64,000 nucleotides of DNA from Streptomyces sp. ICBB 8177. GTDB lineage: Bacteria; Actinomycetota; Actinomycetes; Streptomycetales; Streptomycetaceae. The notes under the pieces are model-generated. The model was not told where the DNA came from. It saw nothing but the letters and a program-made list of their open reading frames with translations, and did no database searches. This document shows positions 36,406-44,614 of the stretch, piece after piece; position 1 is the stretch's first letter; the number at the start of each line of letters is the position of its first letter. Location of the stretch: NCBI RefSeq assembly GCF_003144095.1, contig NZ_NSKH01000002.1, forward strand, positions 529,208 through 593,207, read 5' to 3'. The position numbers were made by a program, and so were the translations under genes.

Positions 36406-36438
36406 GAAGGACGGGCCGCTCCAACCGGCCCGTCCTTC
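36406..36438 (+). terminator. Terminator after the Lys/Pro/Ala-rich gene
   Basis: GAAGGACGGGCCG (36406-36418) pairs perfectly with CGGCCCGTCCTTC (36426-36438), loop of 7, starting 14 bp after the stop. Confidence 0.85.
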
Positions 36439-36477
36439 GCACGTCCGCACCGGTGGGCGCGGCGGGACCGCCCGGGA

Positions 36478-36507
36478 GCCGTGAGCCACGGACACGTGGC
36501 TCACGGC
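36478..36507 (-). terminator. Terminator for the leftward LCP transcript
   Basis: GCCGTGAGCCACG (36478-36490) and CGTGGCTCACGGC (36495-36507) are exact complements with a 4-nt loop. The stop codon of the PNPOx-like remnant lies inside the stem. Confidence 0.8.
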
Positions 36508-36717
36508 CACAGCGGGGTCCGGGTCCAGCCCTCCCCGGCACGTTCGCAGGTGAGCCGGACGTGTCCGCGGTCCTTCGCCCCCCTGCCGGAACCCCACCTC
36601 GCGCGGACGCAGCGCGTACAGCGTCCAGCCCCGGTCCGCCAGGTCCGGCTCGCGTTCCAGCCGGGCCGGCGACCCCTCCGCCGCGATGCCCCTGAGCGGT
36701 TGGCGCAGGCCGGTCAC
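36501..36717 (-). pseudogene. C-terminal remnant of a pyridoxamine 5'-phosphate oxidase-like protein, frameshifted
   Basis: From 36717 leftwards the frame reads LADRGWTLYALRPREVGFRQG, close to the C-terminal dimer region of PNPOx-type flavin split-barrel proteins (usual pattern W-x-LY-x-L-x-P-x-EVEFWQG). After a run of six G (minus strand; 36578-36583) the good coding frame shifts by one: KDRGHVRLTCERAGEGWT and then a Trp-Pro end at TGA 36501-36503, matching the family end HxRLxYxR...W...LxP. Removing one G restores 71 codons. The FMN-binding N-terminal two thirds are absent; the LCP gene ends only 6 bp upstream. A decayed gene fragment, or a base-call slip on top of a truncated gene. Confidence 0.65.
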
Positions 36718-36723
36718 GCGGCC

Positions 36724-38361
36724 CTAGTCCCCGTCGCACAGCTCCTGCTGGCCGTTGAGCGCGGTCACGCCGGTCGCGGGGTCGGCGGGCGGGGGCGGCG
36801 GCGCGCCCTCCACCGGGGTCACCGTCTTGAAGTCGGGCCCGAGCAGCACCCGGAAGACCGGCCCCTGGTGCCGTACCGGACGCAGCACCGCACCGGGCAG
36901 CGCGGTGGCCAGCGAACGCACCGACAGGTTCCAGCGCGGGTCGTACTCGATGACCGTACGAGGCACCGACCGCAGGCGTTCGCGCGGTGCCGGGTCGACG
37001 ACGAAGCCGGTGGCCCGCAGCTGGTCGGCCGCCCGCTGCGCGCCGGGACCGCCCAGCACCGCGACGCGCACGCTGCCCGGCGGGACCTCCACCCGCTGCC
37101 GCACCGGGCCGGTGGGCGACGGCGCGGGGGCGGGGGCCGCGGGCGTTCCCGGCGAGGAGGCGGACGGCGACGGCGCAGGGGAAGCGTGGGTGTCCGTCAG
37201 CGGGTGGTCGGCCCGGATAGCGGCGAAGAGCTTGTCCGCCTTGGGCTGGTCCCAGGTGACCGTCGCGCCGATGCCCGGCACCGGGTAGTCGAGGTTGGCG
37301 ACCGGCACCGAGGTGAACTCCGCCGACGCGGGCGAGAAGTGCCGCATCGCCTCCGCGAGATCCACCAGGTCGGCGGGCTTGAGCCCCGGGTCTGCGCGTA
37401 CCGAGCCCAGGGCGTCGCCCAGGGTGGAGCCCAGCTTCACCGGGTCGAGCAGCAGTCCGCTCGCGGTCGCCTTGTGGATCAGCTCGGCGACGAATCGCTG
37501 CTGGCGGCGCATCCGGCCCAGGTCCGCCGACCCGTCCACGTACCGTGCCCGCACGTACTGCAACGCCTGGCCGCCGTTGAGGACCGTGGTCCCGACCGGC
37601 AGGTTCAGGCCCGACTTCGGGTCGTGCAGCGGGCGTTCGGTGCACACCGGGACGCCGCCGAGCGCGTCCACCGTCTTCATGAAGCTGACGAAGTCGACTT
37701 CCAGGTAGTGGTCGATGTGGACGCCGGTCATCCGCTCCACCGTGCTGACGGTGAGCGCGGGACCGCCGATCGAGTACGCCGCGTTGATCTTCTCCGGCCG
37801 GGAGGTCCTGCCGTCCGCGTCCGGCAGCCGTACGTAGGTGTCGCGCGGGATGCTGATCACGCTCAGCCGGGAGCGGTCGGCGGAGACGTGCGCCAGCATG
37901 ATCGTGTCCGTGCAGTGGCAGGGCGCGCCGCCCAGGTCGTACTGCTGTTTCTCCCGCGCGCTGATGCGGTCCCGGCCGTCCGTGCCGACCAGCAGGAAGT
38001 TCTCCCCGGCGCCCGCGGCCGGGCGGTGGGCGAGGCCCTGGAAGACGTTGACCCGGCCGATGTCGCCGCCGACGCTGCCCATCGCCACGTTGGCCAGCCC
38101 CGAGGTGGTCAGCACGGTCAGCGAGAGCGCCCCCGCGATCCGCATCAGCCTGCGCTTGCGCAGCCTGCGGTGACGGCCGCCGGAGCGCTGCGGCACAGGG
38201 CGGGCGGTGGGCCGTGCGGTACGGGCCGCGGGACGTGCGGCGCGGGAGGCGCGGACGGGGCGGGCCGGTCGCTGGCCGGGGACGGCGCGGGGGTGAGGGG
38301 GGCGGCCTGGCACGGGCGGACCTCCGGGGTGGGGCGGCACGGCGTACGGACGAATCGGCAT
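36724..38361 (-). CDS. LCP family protein with LytR_C domain, altered active-site motif
   Basis: 545 aa from the ATG at 38361; the frame is open to 38460. Pro/Arg-rich cytosolic N-terminus of about 70 residues, TM helix about 73-92, LCP domain about 105-350, Pro/Ala/Ser linker, LytR_C domain about 400-500. LCP motifs: LVGTDGRDR, SIPRDTYVRLP, INAAYSIGGP and RARYVDGSADLGRMRRQQRF. The usual R-[ST]-D before the beta strand is CHCTDTIM, i.e. Cys replaces Arg, with a second Cys two residues before. Divergent from the GT2 gene at 38489. Confidence 0.9.
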   Translation of the reverse strand: MPIRPYAVPPHPGGPPVPGRPPHPRAVPGQRPARPVRASRAARPAARTARPTARPVPQRSGGRHRRLRKRRLMRIAGALSLTVLTTSGLANVAMGSVGGDIGRVNVFQGLAHRPAAGAGENFLLVGTDGRDRISAREKQQYDLGGAPCHCTDTIMLAHVSADRSRLSVISIPRDTYVRLPDADGRTSRPEKINAAYSIGGPALTVSTVERMTGVHIDHYLEVDFVSFMKTVDALGGVPVCTERPLHDPKSGLNLPVGTTVLNGGQALQYVRARYVDGSADLGRMRRQQRFVAELIHKATASGLLLDPVKLGSTLGDALGSVRADPGLKPADLVDLAEAMRHFSPASAEFTSVPVANLDYPVPGIGATVTWDQPKADKLFAAIRADHPLTDTHASPAPSPSASSPGTPAAPAPAPSPTGPVRQRVEVPPGSVRVAVLGGPGAQRAADQLRATGFVVDPAPRERLRSVPRTVIEYDPRWNLSVRSLATALPGAVLRPVRHQGPVFRVLLGPDFKTVTPVEGAPPPPPADPATGVTALNGQQELCDGD

Positions 38362-38488
38362 ACAAGACGCAGATAAGACGTTCACGCTAGGGCGGTACAG
38401 GGACCGGGCCGCGCCCCCACGCCGACTGCCCCGCGCCGCCTCACCCGACCGGCCCCGCACTCAGCCGTTGGGGGTAGCCTGTGCGCCG

Positions 38489-39532
38489 ATGAACGCCGTG
38501 AACGCCACGAGTGGCCAGCCCCTCCCCGCCGTCTCCGTGATCATGCCGGTGCTCAACGAGGAGCGGCATCTGCGCGAGGCGGTGACCCACATCCTCCAGC
38601 AGGAGTACGCGGGGGAGATGGAGGTGGTGATCGCCCTCGGGCCCTCCACCGACCGCACCGACGAGATCGCCGCGGGCCTGGTCGCCGAGGACCCCCGGGT
38701 GCACACCGTGCCCAACCCGACCGGCCGTACCCCGGCGGGTCTGAACGCCGCGATCAAGGCCTCCCGGCACCCGGTCGTCGTCCGCGTCGACGGGCACGGC
38801 ATGCTCTCGCCCGACTACATCGCGACGGCGGTGCGGCTGCTGGAGGAGACCGGCGCGGCCAACGTCGGCGGCATCATGCACGCCGAGGGCGAGAACGCCT
38901 GGGAGCGCGCGGTTGCCGCCGCGATGACCTCGAAGATCGGCGTGGGCAACGCGGTCTTCCACACCGGGGGCGAGGCGGGCCCCACCGAGACGGTCTACCT
39001 CGGCGTCTTCCGGCGCGAGGTGCTGGAGCGGCAGGGCGGCTACAACGAGGAGTTCGTCCGCGCCCAGGACTGGGAGCTGAACTACCGCATCCGCGAGGCG
39101 GGCGGCCTGATCTGGTTCTCGCCCGAACTGCGGGTCTCGTACCGGCCCCGGCCGAGCGTGCGCAAGCTCGCCCGGCAGTACCACGACTACGGCCGCTGGC
39201 GGCACGTCGTCGCCCGCTACCACTCGGGATCGATCAACCTGCGCTACCTCGCGCCGCCCGCCGCCGTCGTCGCCATCGCGGCCGGCGCGGTCGTCGGCGC
39301 GCTGGTGCACCCGGTCGGCTGGGTCGTCCCCGGCGGCTACGCGGCCGCGATCGCGCTGGGCTCGCTGCCCGCGGGCAAGGGTCTCGACGCGGGGGCCCGG
39401 GCGCGGATCCCGGTGGCGCTGGCCACGATGCACATGTCCTGGGGCTGGGGCTTCCTGACCAGCCCGAAGAAGCTGGCCCGCAAGGTCATCGCCAGCCGCC
39501 GCCCGGCGGTCCGCGAGGGCGCGCCCGCCTGA
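38489..39532 (+). CDS. Family 2 glycosyltransferase
   Basis: 347 aa from the ATG at 38489, probably leaderless (TAGCCT at 38475-38480 ends 8 bp before). GT-A core: VSVIMPVLNEERHL, VVIALGPSTDRTDEI, the DxD-like VRVDGHGML, and QDWELNYRIREAGG with RPRPSVRKLARQYHDYGRWR. Two hydrophobic segments near residues 250-300 anchor it. Resembles membrane GT2 enzymes (succinoglycan/ExoA type) that extend wall or capsular sugars on a lipid carrier. It is enclosed by two LCP genes, which supports a wall-polymer role. Confidence 0.92.
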   Translation: MNAVNATSGQPLPAVSVIMPVLNEERHLREAVTHILQQEYAGEMEVVIALGPSTDRTDEIAAGLVAEDPRVHTVPNPTGRTPAGLNAAIKASRHPVVVRVDGHGMLSPDYIATAVRLLEETGAANVGGIMHAEGENAWERAVAAAMTSKIGVGNAVFHTGGEAGPTETVYLGVFRREVLERQGGYNEEFVRAQDWELNYRIREAGGLIWFSPELRVSYRPRPSVRKLARQYHDYGRWRHVVARYHSGSINLRYLAPPAAVVAIAAGAVVGALVHPVGWVVPGGYAAAIALGSLPAGKGLDAGARARIPVALATMHMSWGWGFLTSPKKLARKVIASRRPAVREGAPA

Positions 39533-39564
39533 GCGGGCGCGCCGCCGGGGTCAGTGGCGGCCCG

Positions 39565-41193
39565 TCACCAGCTGTACCCGCCGCTGACGTTGACCTTCAT
39601 GCAGGCGTCCGTACCGGCGTTGAGGGCGGCGGCGGTGTCCGGCAGCTTCGTGGGATCGGAGCTCGCCGACTTCGGGTACGACTCGCCCGTACGCCAGTCG
39701 GAGCCGACGACCAGGGTGATGCCGCTGACGGCGGCGGACTTGCGCACCGCGCTCGCCGGGATCCCCAGCGCCCTGGCGACGGCCTGGGCGTCCGCCTGGA
39801 GGTCGTTGCTCGGATAGGTGATCGTGGTGTCGGCCTGCGACTGGAGGGTGTCGTCGGTGCCCGCGCGGGTGAAGCCGAGGGCGGCCAGCCGCTCGGTGAC
39901 GGCGCCCGCCCGGCCGGGGACCGGCGCGAGGGAGATGGTCCCGGTGCCGTTGCGCACGGTCACCGCGATCCGGCTCTTGGGCGCGGCGGTGTCGGAGGGC
40001 GACGGCGAGGCCGGGGCGGACGCGCTCGGCTTGGCGCCGGGGGCGCCGCCCTTGCCGTCCACGGGGATGTCGCCGCGGACCATGGCGAACAGCTTCTGGG
40101 CGTCCGAGGTCGGCACCACGTGCGCGTCGGGGTCCTGCGGGTCGGGCGCCCACGGCATCGTGGTCATGGTGATCCGGTCGGTCGGCACCTTCTGCAACTG
40201 CCCGGCCAGGTCGTAGAGCTTCTTGACGGTGCCAAGGCCCTGGTCCACGGTGAGCGCCCGGGTCGCGCTCTCGGCGAGGTTCATCAGCTCGCCGGGGTCG
40301 GTGAGCTTCGCGGAGGACTTCAGCTGACGCACCATCGCGCTCATGTACATGTGCTGCGCGTGGGTGCGGCCGATGTCGCTGCCGTCCTCGAAGCCGTGCC
40401 GGGTGCGCAGCCACTGGAGGGCCTGCTGCCCCTGGATGACGTGGGTGCCCTTGGTGAGCCTCAGGCCCGAGTCCTTGTCGTAGACGTTGTTGTCGACGCA
40501 GACCGGGACGCCGCCGACCGCGTCTGCCATCTTCACCACGCCCGCGAAGTCGACCATCATGAAGTGGTCGATGGGTATGCCGGTCAGCTCCTCCCAGGTG
40601 GCCACGGTGCAGCCGGGACCGCCGTGCGAGAGGCTGTCGGTGATGATGTCGTTGGCCGGCGCGTACTTCTTGCCGGTCGTCGGGTCGGTGCACTCGGGGA
40701 TGTCCACCCGGGTGTCGCGCGGCACGCTGATGACCGTCATGTTGCTGCGGTCAGCCGAGACGTGCAGCAGCATCTCGACGTCGGCGTGCGGCGGGCCGCC
40801 GATGTCGTAGGTGGCGCCGCCCAGCTCGACGTCCTCGCTGGTGTTCCGGCTGTCGGAGCCGAGGAGCAGGATGTTCAGCGGGGTCTGGCCGGCGGCGTTC
40901 GGCACGGCGGGGGCCAGGTGCTTGGCCCCCAGGTCGAGGTCGGCCTTCTTCAGGTTGCCGTTGAGGTGCTGGTAGTACGCGTACGCGGCGCCACCGGTGC
41001 CCAGCACGATGAGCGTGGTGCCGATCGCCACCCACTTCAGGGCCCGGCGTCCACGGCGGCGGCGGACGTCGTCGGTACCGCCGTCACCGGTGTCGCCGCC
41101 CCGCCGGTGCCCACCGCTGGAACGCTGCGCGGGCACCCGGACGGTGTCGTCGGCGAGGGGCCGGGTCGGCTCTGCTGCGGTGCCGTCGCGCAT
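39565..41193 (-). CDS. LCP family protein with LytR_C domain, altered active-site motif
   Basis: 542 aa from the ATG at 41193 (AGGAGG upstream). Charged N-terminus of about 50 residues (RRRRGRRALKW), TM helix about 52-72, LCP domain about 85-345, linker, LytR_C about 395-500. Motifs: LLGSDSRNTSED, SVPRDTRVDIPECTD, SLSHGGPGCTVATWEELTG, and RTRHGFEDGSDIGRTHAQHMY. The R-[ST]-D motif is replaced by HADVEM. The final two residues before and after a late Cys (TDACMK) mirror CELxG ends of other LCP tails. Convergent with the GT2 gene. Confidence 0.9.
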   Translation of the reverse strand: MRDGTAAEPTRPLADDTVRVPAQRSSGGHRRGGDTGDGGTDDVRRRRGRRALKWVAIGTTLIVLGTGGAAYAYYQHLNGNLKKADLDLGAKHLAPAVPNAAGQTPLNILLLGSDSRNTSEDVELGGATYDIGGPPHADVEMLLHVSADRSNMTVISVPRDTRVDIPECTDPTTGKKYAPANDIITDSLSHGGPGCTVATWEELTGIPIDHFMMVDFAGVVKMADAVGGVPVCVDNNVYDKDSGLRLTKGTHVIQGQQALQWLRTRHGFEDGSDIGRTHAQHMYMSAMVRQLKSSAKLTDPGELMNLAESATRALTVDQGLGTVKKLYDLAGQLQKVPTDRITMTTMPWAPDPQDPDAHVVPTSDAQKLFAMVRGDIPVDGKGGAPGAKPSASAPASPSPSDTAAPKSRIAVTVRNGTGTISLAPVPGRAGAVTERLAALGFTRAGTDDTLQSQADTTITYPSNDLQADAQAVARALGIPASAVRKSAAVSGITLVVGSDWRTGESYPKSASSDPTKLPDTAAALNAGTDACMKVNVSGGYSW

Positions 41194-41329
41194 CAATCCT
41201 CCTGGGTGTCAACCCAGTAGGACAAGCAACCCCCTTTCGTGGTTGCATCGTTCCGCTTACGTTACTTTTCGCGCTGAAGTAATCACCCAGCGCAGAGCTC
41301 ACGCCAACGCCATGGAACCGCTGCCGCGC

Positions 41330-42085
41330 TCACATCACGGTGTGCGTCACCCGTTCCGCCTCGCGGCGGCGCTCCAGTGCCTCGGGGGACAGCTCGCCTA
41401 CGTGCCGGCACAGCACCACGGAGCCACCGGCCGCCAGTGGTGCCAGCAGCCCGGCGGCCAGCCCGTCCCAGGTGTCGTACGGCAGCGCCGACAGCATCCG
41501 CGACCCCGCCGTCAGCCCCGAGTCCCGCGCGCTCTCCAGTGCCCGCGCGGTCACCTCGGCGCCGGTCAGCTCGGTGCCGTCGGGCAGCGCGAGGGCGGGG
41601 GCGTGCGGATCGACCGGCGCGTACGGCACGAAGCGGTCGCCCTGGCTCGGCACCTCGACCGCGTAGTCGGCGAAGCCCCGCGGCGGTTGCGGGAAGCGCG
41701 CGCCCAGCGGCTTGAGCGCCAGCGCCATCCGCTCCCCGGAGCAGGCCAGCGCCCGTTCAAGGGTGTCGGGGCCGCTGACCACCACGTCGGCCGCCGCCGC
41801 CTCCCCTCCCGGTGCCGCGACCACGCCGGCCGAGAAGCAGGCCAGCAGCCAGGCCGCGGTCTGCCAGTGCGCGGGCAGCAGCAGCGCGACCCGGTCGCCG
41901 GGCTGCGCGGACAACTCGTCCTGGAGCAGATTGGCGGTCTTCGCCACCCAGTTGGCGAGGGTGGCCACCGACAGTTCGACGCGCTCGCCGGTGGCGTCGT
42001 CGTAGAACGTCAGCAGCGGGCGCGCGGGGTCCGTGGCCAGCGCGGATCGCAGGAGATCGGCGGGCGTGCGGTCGGAAGCGTTCAC
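41330..42085 (-). CDS. TIGR03089 family protein (AMP-binding enzyme-like N-terminal fragment)
   Basis: 251 aa from the GTG at 42085. TACTCT reading leftwards ends 6 bp before it, suggesting a leaderless mRNA. The chain resembles the first half of acyl-adenylate-forming enzymes (LLTFYDDATGERVELSVATLANWVAKTANLLQDEL; PGDRVALLLPAHWQTAAWLLACFSAGVV; late SALPYDTWDGLAAGLLAPLAAGGSVVL) but lacks the P-loop Ser/Thr/Gly motif and the C-terminal lid. An actinobacterial family of unknown function, always half length, so it is not a local truncation. Confidence 0.85.
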   Translation of the reverse strand: MNASDRTPADLLRSALATDPARPLLTFYDDATGERVELSVATLANWVAKTANLLQDELSAQPGDRVALLLPAHWQTAAWLLACFSAGVVAAPGGEAAAADVVVSGPDTLERALACSGERMALALKPLGARFPQPPRGFADYAVEVPSQGDRFVPYAPVDPHAPALALPDGTELTGAEVTARALESARDSGLTAGSRMLSALPYDTWDGLAAGLLAPLAAGGSVVLCRHVGELSPEALERRREAERVTHTVM

Positions 42086-42186
42086 GCGGCAAGAGTACGG
42101 GGCTGACCCGGACGGCCCGTGCGCCGATCGGACGGTCCGTCAGCTGACGACTCGCACGATTTGCCGTTTATGACACCATTTCAGTC

Positions 42187-43566
42187 ATGCGTGCATTCAT
42201 CGCTTCCACGGTCGGGGCCGCCTGCGCGTGCACGGCCGCTTTCGCCCTCCCGCTGATCACGTCGGCCGGAGCCTCCGCCCACGGCAGCCGTGGCACCGCG
42301 TCCCCGGTCCGACTCGCCGACGCCTCCGACGCGGCCGGCAGTACCCGGTACCAGCCGCTGGTCCGGCTCGGACCCCCCGCCGCCACCGGCTCCGGCGCCG
42401 CCCGGGCCCGCGCCGCGGCCGGGGTCCAGGGGCTGCGGACCGAGGCGGTCCGGCCCTTCTCGCTCATCGGCGTCACCTGGAACGACGGCACCACGGAGCT
42501 GAACGGCACGGTGCGGGTGCGCACCCGGTCGGTCGCCACCGGCGCCTGGTCCGGCTGGCAGACGCTGGAGAACAGCGACGACGTGCCCGACTACGACTCG
42601 CCGGAACGCGCCTCGGGCCACGTGCGCGGGGCCACCGCACCGCTGTGGGTCGGCGACTCCGACGGCGTCCAGGTCCAGGTCACCCCCGCGGCCCCGGCGA
42701 GCGGCCGGGCGGCGGCGCCCGCGCTGCCGAAGGGCCTGCGGGTGGACATGGTCGACCCGGGCGGCCCCTCGGTACGGGCCGCGGCGCCCTCGGCGGCACC
42801 GCTGGACTCGCAGTCGGCCGCCGCGCAGCCGTCCGCCCCGGCGGCGCGGCAGGCCCCGCCCGTCGCCCCGTCCGCCTCCGCCGCGCCCGCCTCTCCGTCC
42901 GCCTCCGCCGTGCCGTCCGCGAGCCGGCAGCCCGACTACCGGGCCGAGGGCGACGAGACCGACCACGCCGCCAGGCCCAGGATCGTCACCCGGGCGGGCT
43001 GGGGCGCCGACGAGGGCATCCGCGAGCGGGCCTTCGAGTACACCCACACCGTCAAGGCCGCCTTCGTCCACCACACCGCCACCGGCAACGACTACAGCTG
43101 CTCGCAGGCGCCCGCCATCATCCGCGGCATCTACCGCTACCACGTCAAGAGCGAGGGCTGGCGGGACATCGGCTACAACTTCCTGATCGACAAGTGCGGC
43201 ACGATCTACGAGGGCCGGGCGGGCGGCGTCACCCGCGCCGTGCAGGGCGCCCACACCCTCGGCTTCAACACCGACACCACCGGCATCGCCGTCATCGGCA
43301 CGTTCTCCACGGTCAGGCCCAGCGCGGCAGCCGTCAGCGCCCTGGAGCACCTGACGGCCTGGAAGCTCGGCCTGACCGGGGTGAACGCGGACGCCAGGAC
43401 GACACTGGTCTCCGGCGGCAGCAACAAGTACCGCAGGGGCGCACGGGTGTCGTTCTGGACGATCTCCGGCCACCGCGACGGCTTCGCCACCGAGTGCCCC
43501 GGCGCCAAGCTGTACGACGAACTGCCCGCGATCCGCAGGGCCGCGGCGAAGCTCCAGGGCAGATAG
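42187..43566 (+). CDS. Secreted N-acetylmuramoyl-L-alanine amidase (PGRP/Amidase_2 type)
   Basis: 459 aa, ATG at 42187. Signal peptide about 1-33 (ending ITSAGASAHG). An N-terminal region with VTWNDGTTELNG-type beta repeats (about 85-180) is found in actinobacterial PGRP amidases. A Pro/Ala/Ser linker of about 60 residues follows, then the zinc amidase domain (about 270-455): AAFVHHTATGNDY, DIGYNFLIDKCGTIYEGR, QGAHTLGFN and SGHRDGFATECPG, giving the His/His/Cys zinc ligands. Cuts the bond between muramic acid and the stem peptide in wall turnover. Confidence 0.94.
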   Translation: MRAFIASTVGAACACTAAFALPLITSAGASAHGSRGTASPVRLADASDAAGSTRYQPLVRLGPPAATGSGAARARAAAGVQGLRTEAVRPFSLIGVTWNDGTTELNGTVRVRTRSVATGAWSGWQTLENSDDVPDYDSPERASGHVRGATAPLWVGDSDGVQVQVTPAAPASGRAAAPALPKGLRVDMVDPGGPSVRAAAPSAAPLDSQSAAAQPSAPAARQAPPVAPSASAAPASPSASAVPSASRQPDYRAEGDETDHAARPRIVTRAGWGADEGIRERAFEYTHTVKAAFVHHTATGNDYSCSQAPAIIRGIYRYHVKSEGWRDIGYNFLIDKCGTIYEGRAGGVTRAVQGAHTLGFNTDTTGIAVIGTFSTVRPSAAAVSALEHLTAWKLGLTGVNADARTTLVSGGSNKYRRGARVSFWTISGHRDGFATECPGAKLYDELPAIRRAAAKLQGR

Positions 43567-43590
43567 CCCCACGGCTCCCGCGTCCCGTAC

Positions 43591-43618
43591 GCCCGCTCCC
43601 AGCTCCCCGGGAGCGGGC
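43591..43618 (+). terminator. Terminator of the amidase gene
   Basis: GCCCGCTCCC (43591-43600) pairs with GGGAGCGGGC (43609-43618) over an 8-nt loop, 24 bp after the stop. Outer CGTACG/CGTACG sequences may extend it. Confidence 0.75.
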
Positions 43619-43667
43619 GCACGGGCGTACGGGCGGGTGCCCGGGGGAGCCCGTTACCCTCGGTGCG

Positions 43668-44588
43668 GTGTACACCTCCTCCGTCTCCCGCCGCGCCGGG
43701 GCCGCCGGCAGCGTGCTGGACCTCGGGCTCACGCTCGGGGTGCTGGCACGCGGACCGGGCGACCCGTCGTTCCGGATGACCGCGGACGGCACCGTCTGGC
43801 GGGCCTGCCGCACGCCGCAGGGCCCGGGCACGCTGCGGGTGGCCCCGGCGGGGGACGGCCGGGTGGGCGCTCAGGCCTGGGGGCCCGGCGCCGACTGGCT
43901 GATGGACGCGCTGCCCGGGCTGCTGGGCGAGGAGGACGACGCCTCCGGCTTCGTGCCGCGCCACCGCGTCGTCCACGAGGCGCACCGCCGCCACCCCGGC
44001 ATGCGGCTGACCCGTACCGGGCTGGTCCTCGAATCGCTGATCCCGTCCGTGCTGGAGCAGAAGGTCACCTCCGACGAGGCGTACCGCGCCTGGCGGCTGC
44101 TGCTCCAACGGCACGGCGAACCCGCCCCTGGCCCCTTCCCCGGCCTGCGGGTGATGCCCGACGCCCGGGGCTGGGCGCTGATCCCGTCCTGGGAATGGCA
44201 CCGGGCGGGCGTGGACGGCAAGCGCTCCGGGACCATCGTGCGGGCGGCGCGGGTGGCGCGTCGGCTGGAGGAGGCGACCGCGCTGCCGCCCGCCGAAGCC
44301 GCCGCCCGGCTCCAGCTCGTCCCCGGCATCGGCCCGTGGACCGCCGCCGAGACCGTCCAGCGCTCGCACGGCGCCCCGGACGCGGTCACCGTGGGGGACC
44401 TGCACCTGCCGAACCTCGTCGGCTACGCGCTGACCGGGGCGCGGAACACCGACGACGCGGCAATGCTGGAGCTGCTCGCGCCGTACGAGGGGCACCGGCA
44501 CCGCGCCGCGCGGCTGATCCTGCTGGGCGGACCCAGGCGCCCGCGCCGCGGACCGCGCTTCTCGCCCAACGACATCCGGCTGATCTGA
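43668..44588 (+). CDS. HhH-GPD family DNA glycosylase (AlkA-like)
   Basis: 306 aa from the GTG at 43668; TACCCT at 43655-43660 ends 7 bp before it, so leaderless translation is likely. It matches DNA-3-methyladenine glycosylase 2: an N-terminal AlkA_N-like beta region, LIPSVLEQKVTSDEAYRAWRLL, the helix-hairpin-helix LVPGIGPWTAAETV and the catalytic Asp in AVTVGDLHLPN. It removes alkylated bases in base-excision repair. No Fe-S cluster cysteines. Convergent with fbiB. Confidence 0.9.
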   Translation: MYTSSVSRRAGAAGSVLDLGLTLGVLARGPGDPSFRMTADGTVWRACRTPQGPGTLRVAPAGDGRVGAQAWGPGADWLMDALPGLLGEEDDASGFVPRHRVVHEAHRRHPGMRLTRTGLVLESLIPSVLEQKVTSDEAYRAWRLLLQRHGEPAPGPFPGLRVMPDARGWALIPSWEWHRAGVDGKRSGTIVRAARVARRLEEATALPPAEAAARLQLVPGIGPWTAAETVQRSHGAPDAVTVGDLHLPNLVGYALTGARNTDDAAMLELLAPYEGHRHRAARLILLGGPRRPRRGPRFSPNDIRLI

Positions 44589-44614
44589 CCGCGCGGGAGG
44601 CCCCCGAAGCCCGG

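Noticed and set aside
36044..38365. A 773-codon minus-strand ORF over the LCP gene and PNPOx remnant
   Set aside because: Out of frame with the LCP domain. The Ala/Gly/Arg sequence shows no domain.
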